Below are positions 38,263 through 49,264 of a stretch of DNA of 64,000 nucleotides, piece by piece. Position 1 is the first letter of the stretch. The number at the start of each line of letters is the position of its first letter. Both the position numbers and the translations under genes were made by a program. The stretch lies in the NCBI RefSeq assembly GCF_003202205.1, contig NZ_PDOG01000001.1, positions 81,706-145,705 of the forward strand, in the 5' to 3' direction. Under the pieces are notes generated by a model. The model did no database searches, was not told the DNA's origin, and saw only the letters and a program-made list of their open reading frames with translations. This stretch comes from Halomonas sp. LBP4. Its GTDB lineage: Bacteria; Pseudomonadota; Gammaproteobacteria; Pseudomonadales; Halomonadaceae.

Positions 38263-38568
38263 ATGCGTTGGCTCAAAGGCCTGATCCTGGCCATCATCCT
38301 GCTGGCGGTTCTGCTCATCGGCATCCTCTTCGCCGTCAACAATCAGCAGGCGCTGCCCCTCAACCTGATCTGGATCGAGCTTCCCGCTGCCTCGCTGTCG
38401 GTATGGCTGCTGGCCGCCCTGGCCTGCGGTGTGCTGCTGGGGATGCTGGCCATGACTGGCGTCTACCTCCGCCTGCGCACCCTGCTGACACGCGCCCAGC
38501 GTCACAACCAGCAGCAGCGCAAGGAGCTCGACCGCCTGCGCATCCAGGAGATGAAGGAACTCCCCTAA
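38263..38568 (+). CDS. lapA: Lipopolysaccharide assembly protein A
   Basis: 101 residues: two hydrophobic segments (about 5-25 and 44-66) and a basic coiled-coil tail, the YciS/LapA pattern. It works with LapB and YejM in controlling LpxC breakdown and LPS synthesis. Stop and lapB start are adjacent. Confidence 0.92.
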   Translation: MRWLKGLILAIILLAVLLIGILFAVNNQQALPLNLIWIELPAASLSVWLLAALACGVLLGMLAMTGVYLRLRTLLTRAQRHNQQQRKELDRLRIQEMKELP

Positions 38569-39750
38569 ATGCCCGATGTTCTGCTGCTGGCCCTGTTGTT
38601 GGCAGCGGTGGCCATCGGCTGGTGGCTCGGCCGCCGCGACCGCAGTCGCTACCACGATCCCGCGCCCTCGACACCCCTCGCGCGGGATTATTTCGTGGGC
38701 CTCAACTACCTGCTCAATGATCAGCAGGACCGAGCCATCGAGACCTTCGTGGCCGCCCTGGAGGTCAACAGCGAAACCATCGAGACCCACATCACCCTGG
38801 GCAACCTCTTCCGCACCCGTGGCGAGGCCGACCGTGCGGTGAAGATCCACCAGAACCTGCTCGCCCGCCCGACCCTCACCGCCATTCAGAGCGAACGGGT
38901 CCAGCTCGAGCTGTCACGCGACTTCCTCAAGCTGGGGCTGCTCGACCGCGCCGAACGCCTGCTGCACGGCCTGGTGCGAGACACCCCGGACGAGGAGATC
39001 CGCCAGTCGGCCAAGCGACTGCTGGTCGACCTGCTGGAGCGTGAAGGGGAATGGAAGGCGGCGCTGGACGTGGCCCTGCCCCAGCTGGTGCGCCAGCACG
39101 ACGACATCCGCCGTGCCGCCGCCCACTGGCTCTGCGAACTGGCCGAGCAGGAACGCCACACCTCCAGCCCGGCGCTGGCCCGGCGCCACCTGCGCCAGGC
39201 GCTGGCCACCGACGGGCGCTGCGTGCGCGCCAACCTGCTGCTGGCCGGGATGGAGCACGATACCGGTCACTACAAGCAGGAGATCCGCCTCCTCAAGCGC
39301 ATCCCCGATCAGGATCCGGCCTTCGCCCCCACCATCCTCGAGCCGCTGGCCAGGGCCTATCGGCTGCTGGACGACGAGGAGGGCCTGATCCAGTGCCTGC
39401 GGGAGCTGCTCGAGCGCGCGCCCTCCACCAGCGTGATCATCCTGCTCGCCGAGACCCTGCGCCAGCGCGAGGGCCTGCAGGCCGCCATCGACCTGGTCAG
39501 CGAACAGCTCAACCGGAAACCGAGCCTGGGGGCGGTGGACTACCTGATGGACCTCTACCGACACGACGGCCGGGGCGAGCCCGCCGAGCGCATCCTGCTG
39601 CTCAAGCGCCACACCGATACCCTGCTCAAGGCCCTTCCCCGGCAGCGTTGCCGACGCTGCGGCTTCGCCGGCGAACAGCTGCATTGGCAGTGCCCCAGCT
39701 GTCGCAGCTGGGGCACCACCAAGCCGATCACCGGCATCGAGGGCGAGTAG
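38569..39750 (+). CDS. lapB: Lipopolysaccharide assembly protein B
   Basis: 393 residues. A short N-terminal membrane anchor, about nine TPR-type helical repeats from ~45 to 350, and a C-terminal rubredoxin-like metal site (CRRCGF ... CPSC). LapB (YciM) presents LpxC to the FtsH protease. It begins immediately after lapA and ends three bases from the convergent pyrF. Confidence 0.95.
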   Translation: MPDVLLLALLLAAVAIGWWLGRRDRSRYHDPAPSTPLARDYFVGLNYLLNDQQDRAIETFVAALEVNSETIETHITLGNLFRTRGEADRAVKIHQNLLARPTLTAIQSERVQLELSRDFLKLGLLDRAERLLHGLVRDTPDEEIRQSAKRLLVDLLEREGEWKAALDVALPQLVRQHDDIRRAAAHWLCELAEQERHTSSPALARRHLRQALATDGRCVRANLLLAGMEHDTGHYKQEIRLLKRIPDQDPAFAPTILEPLARAYRLLDDEEGLIQCLRELLERAPSTSVIILLAETLRQREGLQAAIDLVSEQLNRKPSLGAVDYLMDLYRHDGRGEPAERILLLKRHTDTLLKALPRQRCRRCGFAGEQLHWQCPSCRSWGTTKPITGIEGE

Positions 39751-39753
39751 CGC

Positions 39754-40455
39754 TCACTCCCCGGCCAGTTCCGCCTCGATGGCGGCGAGCGCCGCCATGG
39801 GATCTTCCGCCTGGGTCACCGGCCGCCCCACCACCAGATGGGTGCTGCCGGCCGCCATGGCGTCGCGCGGGGCCATGATGCGCCGCTGATCGCCGGCAGC
39901 GGCGAAGCTCGGACGGATGCCCGGGGTCACCTTGAGGAAGTCGTCGCCGCACAGCGTACGCAGCCGCGTCGATTCCCGGGCCGAGCAGACCACGCCGGCC
40001 ATGCCGCTGTCGCGCGCCAGCAGCGCCAGGCGCTCGACCTGCTCGGCGGGGCTCGCGGTGACCCCCACCTCGGCGAGGTCCCCCGCCGCCATGCTGGTCA
40101 GCACCGTCACCGCGATCAGGTGGGTCGCCAGGCCATGCCGGTCGAGCCGCTCGCGGGCGGCCTCCATCATGCGCCGCCCGCCGCCGGCATGGACATTGAC
40201 CATCCACGCGCCCTGCTCGGCGGCGGCCTGCACGGCCCCGGCCACGGTATTGGGGATGTCGTGGAACTTGAGATCCAGGAACACTTCGTAACCACGCCCG
40301 TGCAAGGCTTCCAGCACGTCGGGCCCGCTGCGGGTGAACAGCTCCTTGCCCACCTTGACCCGGCAACGCGCGGGGTCCAGCTGGTCGGCCATGCACAGGG
40401 CGGCATCCAGGGAGGGATAATCGAGGGCGATGATCAGCGGCGAATCGGTGGACAC
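39754..40455 (-). CDS. pyrF: Orotidine 5'-phosphate decarboxylase
   Basis: 233 residues. Final step of UMP synthesis. The catalytic block [13 protein letters not shown] holds the Asp-Lys-Asp network, and [12 protein letters not shown] is the phosphate-binding end. Here it is convergent to lapB, whereas in E. coli lapAB and pyrF run in the same direction. Confidence 0.96.
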   Translation of the reverse strand: MSTDSPLIIALDYPSLDAALCMADQLDPARCRVKVGKELFTRSGPDVLEALHGRGYEVFLDLKFHDIPNTVAGAVQAAAEQGAWMVNVHAGGGRRMMEAARERLDRHGLATHLIAVTVLTSMAAGDLAEVGVTASPAEQVERLALLARDSGMAGVVCSARESTRLRTLCGDDFLKVTPGIRPSFAAAGDQRRIMAPRDAMAAGSTHLVVGRPVTQAEDPMAALAAIEAELAGE

Positions 40456-40677
40456 GGACCGGTCTCCAGTCAGGGGGAAGTGGGAGGGCGGAATGCTGTC
40501 GGCAGTATATCAGCCCTGGCGGACAGCAGATGTCGGAGAAAACCCGCAACGATCATGGCAACCGGCCGACAGTCACTGACGGCAATGGCCGACCTTGCAG
40601 CCGGCAGGCCCACGCTAGCTTGAAGGGGGCACCCGCGGGGTGCCTGAGCACAACGGAAAACCGAAGGGAGAGTCATC

Positions 40678-40959
40678 ATGAAGCAATGGAAGAAAGGTCC
40701 CGTCGTCGCCATGATCCTCGGGCTGCTGCTGGGGCTGCCGCCACTGGCGGCGCTGGCCCAGGAAGTCGCGCCGATCAACGTCAACAGCGCCGACGCCGAA
40801 CTGCTCGCGGAGCTGCCCGGCATCGGCCCCAGCCGTGCCGAGGCCATCATCGAAGAGCGCGAAGCGAACGGCGCCTTCGAGAGCCTCGACGACCTCACCC
40901 GGGTCGGCGGCATCGGCGCTAGCACCGTCGATGGATTGCAGGATCAGGTGGAGTTCTAG
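40678..40959 (+). CDS. ComEA-like helix-hairpin-helix protein
   Basis: 93 residues. A Sec signal peptide (about 1-28, ending ALA-QE) and a mature domain with INVNSADAELLAELPGIGPSRAEAI, the ComEA DNA-binding fold. In competent bacteria ComEA binds incoming DNA in the periplasm; short forms like this are also found where competence is untested. It has its own ribosome-binding site (AAGGGAGAG) and no competence neighbour. Confidence 0.88.
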   Translation: MKQWKKGPVVAMILGLLLGLPPLAALAQEVAPINVNSADAELLAELPGIGPSRAEAIIEEREANGAFESLDDLTRVGGIGASTVDGLQDQVEF

Positions 40960-41142
40960 CGGGGGACTCCGGGCGGGTCGGCGCTGGCCCGCCCCATCCT
41001 TTATGATGCACTGCATCATTGTCATATCGAGATATGGAAGATTATTCCACCTTTGGCAGGTAAAGGCGCCTCACTACCACTGCCGCTTGATTTTTCCCCC
41101 ACTGCCCCCATCCTCTGCGAAACTGCCACCCGCGGAGTCGTC

Positions 41143-41670
41143 ATGCCCTTTCTGCTCGCCTTCACCCTCTTCGCCCTGCTCGATTTCGTCATCCTGTTTT
41201 CCGTCGGCAGCCAGATCGGCCTGCTGACCACGCTGCTTCTGGTACTGGCCACCGGCTTCATCGGCCTGCACCTGATACGCCGCGAGGGGGTCGCGACCTT
41301 CGCCCGCGCCCAGGAACGCATGGCCCGGGGCGAGGTGCCCTCCGGCGAGTTGCTGACCGGGGCGGCACTGATCTTCGGCGGCGCCCTGCTGATGGCGCCG
41401 GGCTTCCTCTCCGACGCCCTGGGCTTCATCTGCCTGGTTCCCGATGCCCGGCGCCTGCTCGGTCGCCTGCTGGGGTGGCTCGGCATCCGCCTGCAGCACC
41501 GCACGGTGCACCGCTGTGGCTCCCGCTCCGACCAGGGACCCGCGGCCGACTGGCAACAGGCCGGCCGCGGGGACGACGCCCCACGGCAGGAGCAGGAAGC
41601 TTCCGGCAGCGACTCCCGGGAGGCCCCCCTGGAAGGCGATTTCATCGGCCGCGACGAGCGGCGCCGTTGA
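41143..41670 (+). CDS. fxsA: FxsA-family membrane protein
   Basis: 175 residues. Three or four hydrophobic segments in the first ~125 residues with GLHLIRREG and the GALLMAPGFLSDALG block, then a polar low-complexity tail. FxsA in E. coli eases phage T7 exclusion by the F plasmid; the normal role is unknown. It lies just upstream of the groES promoter, as in many gammaproteobacteria. Confidence 0.88.
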   Translation: MPFLLAFTLFALLDFVILFSVGSQIGLLTTLLLVLATGFIGLHLIRREGVATFARAQERMARGEVPSGELLTGAALIFGGALLMAPGFLSDALGFICLVPDARRLLGRLLGWLGIRLQHRTVHRCGSRSDQGPAADWQQAGRGDDAPRQEQEASGSDSREAPLEGDFIGRDERRR

Positions 41671-41704
41671 GCGAGGGCGGGCATGAATTTTTTTTCTTCG
41701 GCGC

Positions 41705-41735
41705 CCTTGAAAGCCCCTGCCCAGCCCCCACTTCT
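41705..41735 (+). promoter_or_regulatory. Heat-shock (sigma-32) type promoter of groS-groL
   Basis: CCTTGAAA (41705-41712) and CCCCCACTTCT (41725-41735) match the sigma-32 pattern CTTGAAA...CCCCATNT with suitable spacing, about 155 bases before groS. Confidence 0.65.
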
Positions 41736-41889
41736 CGCTCAGCAACAGGCTTCGGCACGGGGTCAGCCCCGGGCCATCGACAAGGAAGGCGATTCGTCGC
41801 CTCCACCTCGCGGCCCGACTGCGAGGGTGATGATGAACCGCCATGGCAGTGACGTCATGGCACAGCAAACCATCAGGAGAACGTGAGCA

Positions 41890-42183
41890 ATGAACATCCG
41901 TCCCTTGCACGATCGCGTCGTCATCCGTCGCGTGGAAGAAGAACAGAAAACCGCTGGCGGCATCGTGCTCCCGGGTAACGCCCAGGAAAAGCCGACTCGA
42001 GGCGAGGTACTCGCCGTCGGTAATGGCCGGATTCTCGACAACGGCGATGTCCGCTCGCTGGATGTGCAGGTCGGCGATACCGTGATCTTCAAGGAGGGCT
42101 TCGGCGTCGAGAAGCAGAAGATCGACGGCGAAGAAGTCCTGATCATGAGTGAGTCCGACATCCTGGCCGTGGTCGAAGGCTGA
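41890..42183 (+). CDS. groS: Co-chaperonin GroES
   Basis: 97 residues. [14 protein letters not shown] start, mobile loop with [10 protein letters not shown], and a conserved VIFKEGFG strand. It caps the GroEL ring. The operon is driven by a heat-shock-type promoter. 78 bases to groL. Confidence 0.97.
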   Translation: MNIRPLHDRVVIRRVEEEQKTAGGIVLPGNAQEKPTRGEVLAVGNGRILDNGDVRSLDVQVGDTVIFKEGFGVEKQKIDGEEVLIMSESDILAVVEG

Positions 42184-42231
42184 ACAGCCCGAAGCAACGC
42201 CGAGACTCGCACGAATACCGCTCAAATCTGA

Positions 42232-43906
<1,675 letters not shown>

Positions 43907-43951
43907 GCGACGAGAGTCGCTTAGGTAGCTAGCCTAGCGGGCTACATCATT

Positions 43952-43981
43952 GTGGTCACCGACCCTAGAGTCGGTGGCCAC
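43952..43981 (+). other. Hairpin in intron domain I
   Basis: A 12-bp stem (43952-43963 with 43970-43981) with one G-T pair and a six-base loop. Its position right after groL mimics a terminator, but no T-run follows and it is part of the intron RNA. Confidence 0.5.
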
Positions 43982-44917
43982 ACACCCGCAGAAAAAGCAA
44001 TTTGCTAAACCCGGTATCCGGGGCTTTCTCAAGACCCGGATACCGGTCACCTGTAACTAGGGTGTACCGTTCTCGGTGTCTGGGGGAAACCCCGAGTCCT
44101 CGCCTCACGGCGACGGATCTATCAATGCTGAAGTTCGGCCAAATGGCCGGATGATGTAGCAGAGATTGCCGTGTCTACAAAGCTTGCTAGCACCTAGTGG
44201 CGCAAGCCTTTCCTGCTATTGTCTCACCTTGGTGTATTTCGGGGTAAAGAGACCTGTTGTTCAGCCAACAGTAGCCTAGGGGTAGTGCATCACTGGCAAC
44301 GGTGGTGTGCGAAGCTCCCTGACAATGTAGTCCCACCTCGGTGGACTGTCTGTGCCGCGAGGCACGCCAGTGACTCTGCCAGCAACAGGCGGATGAGACG
44401 CTAGGCTGGGTGGTACGACCAACGCAAGTGAACTGCTGATAAACACCGTCAACCGCAAGGAGCCAAAGTTGCTGACAGGCTTCAACCAAAAGGTGTGTAG
44501 CCGGTTATGCCTCTTACATCTGGGCATACGCTGACGCACGGCTACCGGTGGATAGGCAGGGTCTAACCCACTCATGTAGAAGGAAAGGAACTCGGTAAGC
44601 CCGTATCTCTGCCCTCGGGCAGGCGAGCCGCAAGGCAAGCTGTTGGAGGTGCGGGTAGAGGAGGACAGAAAAAGCGAATGCCCGTCTGTAATGGACGGGA
44701 TAGGGGTTCGAACTTTGCCCCGACGCGAAAGCGTGCTGACTTCTGTCTGGTCTCTGATCGCGTGAAGGCGTGTAAAGCCGCCTGATAAGCACCATCCGCG
44801 GTTTGGATGGACAGTACGAATGCCCTTGCGGGGTGAGGCTCACCTTCCCCGCAAGGGGATAGTGCCGTCTTCACCCCTCGGGGCATTTTTCGTCAATGCT
44901 CAGAGGAGGATAGCAAG

Positions 44918-46576
44918 ATGAGTACTCTGGAAAGCGTACCTGCATTCTCCCACTCGGCATCGAGCTGGCACACCATCGATTGGAAGGTCTGCCATCGCCG
45001 TGTGAGGAGGCTACAGGTACGGATCGCGAAGGCTGCCCATGACCAGAAGTGGCGCAGGGTAAAATCCCTGCAACGCATGCTGGTCCGCTCGTTCTCAGCC
45101 AGAGCACTGGCTGTGAAACGCGTCACCGAGAACCAGGGCAAGAAGACGCCTGGTGTCGATGGGGCATGCTGGGAGACCCCGGATGACAAGTGGGAAGCGA
45201 TCTTCCGTTTGCAGCGGAAGGGTTACAAGCCCAGGCCGCTTCGTCGGGTCTATATCCCGAAGGCCAACGGTGAACGTCGGCCGCTGGGAATCCCGACGAT
45301 GCTGGATCGCGCCATGCAGGCTCTGTTCCTGCTTGGGCTCGAACCGGTAGCAGAAACGACGGCGGATCGGAACTCCTACGGCTTTCGGCCCATGCGAGCC
45401 ACCGCGGATGCGATTGAGCAATGCTTCGTCAATCTCAGCCGCAAGCACTCGGCTCAGTGGGTACTCGAAGGCGACATCAAGGGGTGCTTCGACAACATCG
45501 ACCACGAGTGGCTGGTCCGGAATATCCCTATGGATAGGACGGTCCTCCGCAAGTGGCTTAAAGCGGGATACATGGAGTCCTCACGGCTCCTTCCGACGAC
45601 GGCGGGAACACCGCAAGGTGGCATCATCTCGCCGGTATTGGCCAATATGGCGCTTGACGGTTTGGAAGCGGTGCTCGAATCCCAATTCGGGAGGAAGAAC
45701 ACCAAGGCCAGCTACAAGACCAAGGTCAATTATGTGCGGTACGCGGACGACTTCATCATCACCGGCATCTCCAAGGAGCTGCTGGAGGAGGACGTGAAAC
45801 CCATCGTCGAGGCCTTCATGGCCGAGCGTGGGCTCACCCTTTCGGTGGAGAAGTCCGTTGTCACGCACATAGCGGAGGGTTTCGACTTCCTGGGCCAGAA
45901 TATTCGCAAGTACAGTGACAAGTGCCTGATCAAGCCGAGTCACAAGAACGTGAAGACTTTCTTGGCCAATGTAAGGAGGCTGTTGAACGCCAACAAGACC
46001 ATGCCTGCCTGGTGGATCGTGGATCAGCTCAACCCGATGATTCGGGGCTGGACCAACTACCATCGGGGAGTTGCGGCCAAAGAGACGTTCAACTACGTGG
46101 ACTACCGCATCTGGAAGATGCTATGGCAATGGTGCAAGAGACGGCACCTGAGCCGGCGCAAGCGCTGGATCAAGGGGAAGTACTTCCCTCCAGCAGGCAA
46201 GCGCCAATGGGTCTTCCAGGGTGAGTATCCCGGCGGCAAGCGAGCGTATCTGCTCTATGCCAGCGATGTGCCGATCAAGCGGCATACCAAGATCAAGGCG
46301 GAAGCGAATCCTTTCGACCCGGCGTTCGAGACCTATTTCGAGGAGCGGCTGGAACGTTCCTGGAAGGAATCGACGAAGGGAAGGAAGAAGCTGCAGACGC
46401 TTTGGTCCCGGCAAGGCAAGCGCTGCCCGATGTGCCAACAGTTCATCACCTGGGAAACCGGGTGGAACATCCACCACGTGGTGGAACGGCACAAGGGTGG
46501 CGGTGACGAGCTGGAGAATCTGGTACTGCTGCATCCCAACTGCCATCGGCAACTGCACTCAACAAGACCGGTTTGA
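44918..46576 (+). CDS. Group II intron reverse transcriptase/maturase with HNH endonuclease
   Basis: 552 residues with GGAGG upstream. Reverse-transcriptase blocks: PLGIPTMLDRAMQ, YGFRPMRATADA, LEGDIKGCFDNIDH, TPQGGIISPVLANMALD and the catalytic YADD at 275-278. A maturase (X) domain follows (about 370-460; GWTNYHRG). The C-terminus carries an HNH nuclease: CPMC, IHHVVERHKGGGDELENLVLLHPNCH. All active-site residues appear intact, so splicing and retrohoming could work. Translation is independent of groL. Confidence 0.95.
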   Translation: MSTLESVPAFSHSASSWHTIDWKVCHRRVRRLQVRIAKAAHDQKWRRVKSLQRMLVRSFSARALAVKRVTENQGKKTPGVDGACWETPDDKWEAIFRLQRKGYKPRPLRRVYIPKANGERRPLGIPTMLDRAMQALFLLGLEPVAETTADRNSYGFRPMRATADAIEQCFVNLSRKHSAQWVLEGDIKGCFDNIDHEWLVRNIPMDRTVLRKWLKAGYMESSRLLPTTAGTPQGGIISPVLANMALDGLEAVLESQFGRKNTKASYKTKVNYVRYADDFIITGISKELLEEDVKPIVEAFMAERGLTLSVEKSVVTHIAEGFDFLGQNIRKYSDKCLIKPSHKNVKTFLANVRRLLNANKTMPAWWIVDQLNPMIRGWTNYHRGVAAKETFNYVDYRIWKMLWQWCKRRHLSRRKRWIKGKYFPPAGKRQWVFQGEYPGGKRAYLLYASDVPIKRHTKIKAEANPFDPAFETYFEERLERSWKESTKGRKKLQTLWSRQGKRCPMCQQFITWETGWNIHHVVERHKGGGDELENLVLLHPNCHRQLHSTRPV

Positions 46577-46659
46577 CGCCTCGTTCGGTGGTGTACTAAT
46601 TTTACTAAGCCTACGGCCATAGGAAGCTAGTCCTCTCATCGCAAACAAGGATAGAACTT

Positions 46660-46821
46660 ATGTCTGATCCAGCGCCTCTTTACTACTACAAAGAAACTGG
46701 TAGTGATGCATATCACTGGGAAAAGAGCTGCTCCCGGAACCACTATCCAGCCGATGGCTGGAAAGCGTCCCACACTAAGCCTGCGGGACGGGAGCAATGC
46801 AACGAGTGCAAGGGTAAGTGA
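46660..46821 (+). CDS. Small Cys/His protein encoded inside the group II intron
   Basis: A 53-residue frame between the maturase stop and domain V. AAGGA precedes the ATG by about ten bases. The protein starts MSDPAPLYYYKETGSDAYHW and has a C-S-R-N-H block, then two conserved-looking Trp/His positions and ends C-N-E-C-K-G-K: Cys, His and a C-x2-C pair could bind zinc. Base composition and signals look like a real gene. I do not know a family for it. Accessory genes besides the RT are unusual in group II introns. It could assist mobility or be a passenger gene captured by the intron. Confidence 0.6.
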   Translation: MSDPAPLYYYKETGSDAYHWEKSCSRNHYPADGWKASHTKPAGREQCNECKGK

Positions 46822-46857
46822 CAGCCGGCCAGTGTGATCACTGGCTTACAGAGGCTT

Positions 46858-46932
46858 GAGCCGTATGCGGGGAAACTCGCACGTACGGTTCTTAGGGGGC
46901 GGCGGGGCAGAAATGCCCTGCTGCTACCCGAC
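46858..46932 (+). ncRNA. Group II intron domains V and VI
   Basis: Domain V (46858-46891) begins GAGCCGTATGCG, has a GAAA tetraloop and closes CGCACGTACGGTTC. Domain VI (46892-46932) is a long GC stem with a GAAA loop and a bulged A at 46926 expected to be the branch point. Confidence 0.9.
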
Positions 46933-46969
46933 AACGCCTCCTGACCTCCCAGGCATTCGCCTGATCGAA

Positions 46970-46996
46970 CCCCGCCGGGAGACCGGCGGGGTTTTT
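46970..46996 (+). terminator. Original terminator of groS-groL
   Basis: CCCCGCCGG (46970-46978) pairs with CCGGCGGGG (46983-46991) around GAGA and is followed by TTTTT. It lies 38 bases after the intron, so before the insertion it was about 65 bases from the groL stop. Confidence 0.9.
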
Positions 46997-47003
46997 CAGT
47001 TTT

Positions 47004-47085
47004 AAGCTGTAAGCTATAAGCCGTAAATCCCCACTCCATGGCTTTGGGGGTTTTCTTCGCGCTTACAGCTTAGGGCTTACAGCTT
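47004..47085. repeat. AAGCTGTAAGC inverted repeat
   Basis: AAGCTGTAAGC (47004-47014) is the exact inverse of GCTTACAGCTT at 47061-47071 and again at 47075-47085; more degenerate copies (AAGCTATAAGC) lie between. The type is a short intergenic repeat or the ends of a tiny mobile element. Confidence 0.6.
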
Positions 47086-47133
47086 TACGTCCTACCGCTA
47101 GAATACAGGCCCCACTCCACCAGCAGCTGCCAC

Positions 47134-47853
47134 ATGCTCCACAACATCCGCGTCGTCCTCGTCCAGACCTACCACCCCGGCAATATCGGCGCCTCGGCGC
47201 GGGCCATGAAGACCATGGGCCTCACCGACCTGGTGCTGGTCAATCCGCGCCAGTTTCCCGACCCGGAGGCCTCGCGCCTGGCCGCCGGGGCCGAGGACCT
47301 GGTCGACCAGGCCCGGCTGGTGGCCTCCCTCGAGGAGGCCGTGGCCGATTGCGTGCAGGTGGTGGGGGCCAGCGCGCGGCTGCGCAGCCTGCCGCTGCCC
47401 CACTTCGACGAACCGGACGCGATGGCCGGCGAGTTGGTGACGCATGCCGTCCATGACCCGGTGGCGCTGGTGTTCGGACGTGAGCGCTTCGGCCTGACCA
47501 ACGACGAGATCCGCTGCTGCAGTCACCAGGTGAGCATTCCCGCCAACCCGGACTACGGCATCCTCAACCTGGCCCAGGCGGTACAGGTGCTCGCCTACGA
47601 GGTGTTCAAGGCCTGGCGCCGGCGCCCCGGCAGCGGCTACCGGCCACCCCGCCCCGCCGGGGAGCGACAGCCGACCCGGGAGCAGCTCGCCCACTTCCAC
47701 GACCACCTGAGCCGGGTCATGCAGGCAAGCGGCTTCCTCACCCAGCCCCACGCCCGCACCGAGGCGCAGCTGCAGGCGTTGTTCGCCCGCGCCCGGCCCT
47801 CGCGCCGCGAGCTGTCGCTGCTGCGCGGCCTGCTCGGCTCGTTGGAGAAGTGA
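47134..47853 (+). CDS. trmJ: tRNA (Cm32/Um32) methyltransferase TrmJ
   Basis: 239 residues. A SPOUT methyltransferase that 2'-O-methylates position 32 of tRNA with SAM. NIGASARAMKTMG, VFGRERFGLTNDE and the knot NPDYGILNLAQAVQV are the three family motifs; a C-terminal helical extension is present. It is alone between the groL terminator and a non-coding stretch. Confidence 0.94.
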   Translation: MLHNIRVVLVQTYHPGNIGASARAMKTMGLTDLVLVNPRQFPDPEASRLAAGAEDLVDQARLVASLEEAVADCVQVVGASARLRSLPLPHFDEPDAMAGELVTHAVHDPVALVFGRERFGLTNDEIRCCSHQVSIPANPDYGILNLAQAVQVLAYEVFKAWRRRPGSGYRPPRPAGERQPTREQLAHFHDHLSRVMQASGFLTQPHARTEAQLQALFARARPSRRELSLLRGLLGSLEK

Positions 47854-48093
47854 GCCACGCTCGCCGTCACGATATCGTCATCGCCCGGTGATCGGACTGT
47901 CATCCTGATGCGCGATAAAGGAGGGGCCCGCCAGGCGGGACAGGCAAGGGACACTGCCACCCCCCACGCCAGGGATGCGAGGGTGCGGGACGCACCCGAG
48001 GGAGGCCCAGGTCTTGACGGCAGGGGCCATGGCATCGGGACGATGCCCAGGGAGGAGCCGCATGCCGCCACGACGCTCGCCGTCGTGGCGCTT
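47854..48093. other. Intergenic stretch, nothing recognised
   Basis: 240 bases between convergent genes, with GC-rich short palindromes (for example GGGCCCGCCAGGCGGG near 47925) but no clear terminator T-run and no gene. Confidence 0.4.
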
Positions 48094-49122
48094 TTATTCG
48101 TGCGGGCCGGCGAACGACTCCCAGCCCGGCACGCCCTGGCGGATGCGGCGCGAGAAGTCCGTGGCCTCATGGGCCCGGCGGGCACGCTCGGTGATATCCC
48201 CTAACTGGCGAAGCTCGGCCAGGGAGTAGCCCTCGACGAGCCCGCCATGGTCGTGCACATAGCCGGGCAGCAGCCCGGTCAGCAGCAGGCGGTGGTCCAT
48301 GGGCAACCCCTCGATGATGCGGCGCATCATGGCGAACACCAGGGTGGTGCAGTTGGCGGTGATGGTGTGGTAGAAGCGCGGCTCGTGGTCGAGCCGATTG
48401 GCCACCTTGACCAGGGCCAGCAGCAACTCGCGTCGGTCCTCGGGCGAAAGGGTGACACGGTAGAGGATGACCCGCTCGCCGCGCACGTTGCTACGCAGGC
48501 GCACCGCATCGCGCTCGTCGGCGGCGATGATCGCCAGCTCGTACTGCTTGAAGAAGCCGCCGATCTCCGAGAAGCGCTCGTGTCGCTCGCGACGCACTTC
48601 CACCGAGAAGGCCACGAACTCGCCGTCATCGCCCTGCTCGCCCTGGAAACCGAAACTGATCAGCACATGGGCAATGCCCGGACGGCCCCAACTGGAGATG
48701 AAGAGGTCCACCGACGACAGCCGGTCCAGGTCGTAGTGCCGGGTCTCCCAGGCGCTCACGGCCTCGTCCCGAGTCAGCCAGGTGAAGTGGCGGACATGGT
48801 GCAGCGTCAGCCGGTTGCCCTCGACCTCGCCGGTGGCCAGGTGCGCCACGTCCTCGGCCCAGTCGAGGTCCTTCGACGGTCGCAGGCCGCGCCACCAGGC
48901 GAGCAGCGCGGCCATCTGGACCGCCATGCCGGCCAGCGGGGCGGCTCTCGCGCCCAGCCAGTGCAGCCACAGCCAGAACCCGCCTGCGGCCACCCAGCCC
49001 GCCACCCCCAACCTTCGGCCCGCCGTCGACAACGGCAGCCGATGGGCCAGCGCCAGCGCGCCCCAGGCGGTAGAGAGCAACAGCGCCAGGCGCAGCAGGC
49101 CGTCCATGAAAGCGATGATCAT
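48094..49122 (-). CDS. DUF4105 membrane protein
   Basis: 342 residues. Three N-terminal hydrophobic segments in the first ~75, then a DUF4105 (Lnb N-terminal periplasmic) domain: HYDLDRLSSVDLFISSWGRPG, FHTITANCTTLVF-like with the Cys of the papain-like core (TANCTT), and HRLLLTGLLPGY. The conserved Cys and His suggest a cysteine-peptidase-like fold, activity untested. It directly follows the OCD/RidA remnants on the same strand. Confidence 0.8.
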   Translation of the reverse strand: MIIAFMDGLLRLALLLSTAWGALALAHRLPLSTAGRRLGVAGWVAAGGFWLWLHWLGARAAPLAGMAVQMAALLAWWRGLRPSKDLDWAEDVAHLATGEVEGNRLTLHHVRHFTWLTRDEAVSAWETRHYDLDRLSSVDLFISSWGRPGIAHVLISFGFQGEQGDDGEFVAFSVEVRRERHERFSEIGGFFKQYELAIIAADERDAVRLRSNVRGERVILYRVTLSPEDRRELLLALVKVANRLDHEPRFYHTITANCTTLVFAMMRRIIEGLPMDHRLLLTGLLPGYVHDHGGLVEGYSLAELRQLGDITERARRAHEATDFSRRIRQGVPGWESFAGPHE

Positions 49123-49170
49123 CAGCGTCCTTCCGTGACGGATAGCGAAAGCGGCCGGTGCGGCCCACCG

Positions 49171-49263
49171 TCATGGGCGTGCCGCCAGCTGCTCCCAGAC
49201 CTCGATGGCGGCGGCCAGGTCCTCGAGCGAGGCGCCCACCTGCTCAGCCGTGATGATGCGCAT
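49171..49263 (-). pseudogene. Internally deleted ornithine cyclodeaminase remnant
   Basis: A 30-codon frame. The first eight residues (MRIITAEQ) match ornithine-cyclodeaminase N-termini, and the rest (VGASLEDLAAAIEVWEQL) matches their C-terminus, which normally follows some 280 residues later. Start and stop survive while the entire enzyme core is gone. The ATG lies one base after the RidA-remnant stop. It is unlikely to be functional. Confidence 0.5.
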
Positions 49264-49264
49264 C

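Noticed and set aside
43952..43981. Hairpin right after groL as its terminator
   Set aside because: No T-run follows, it lies inside the intron, and a better terminator exists beyond the intron.
44128..44152. CTGAAGTTCGGCC in the intron resembling the 57-bp repeat
   Set aside because: Only about a dozen bases match and the position lies in structured intron RNA, so I treat it as chance.
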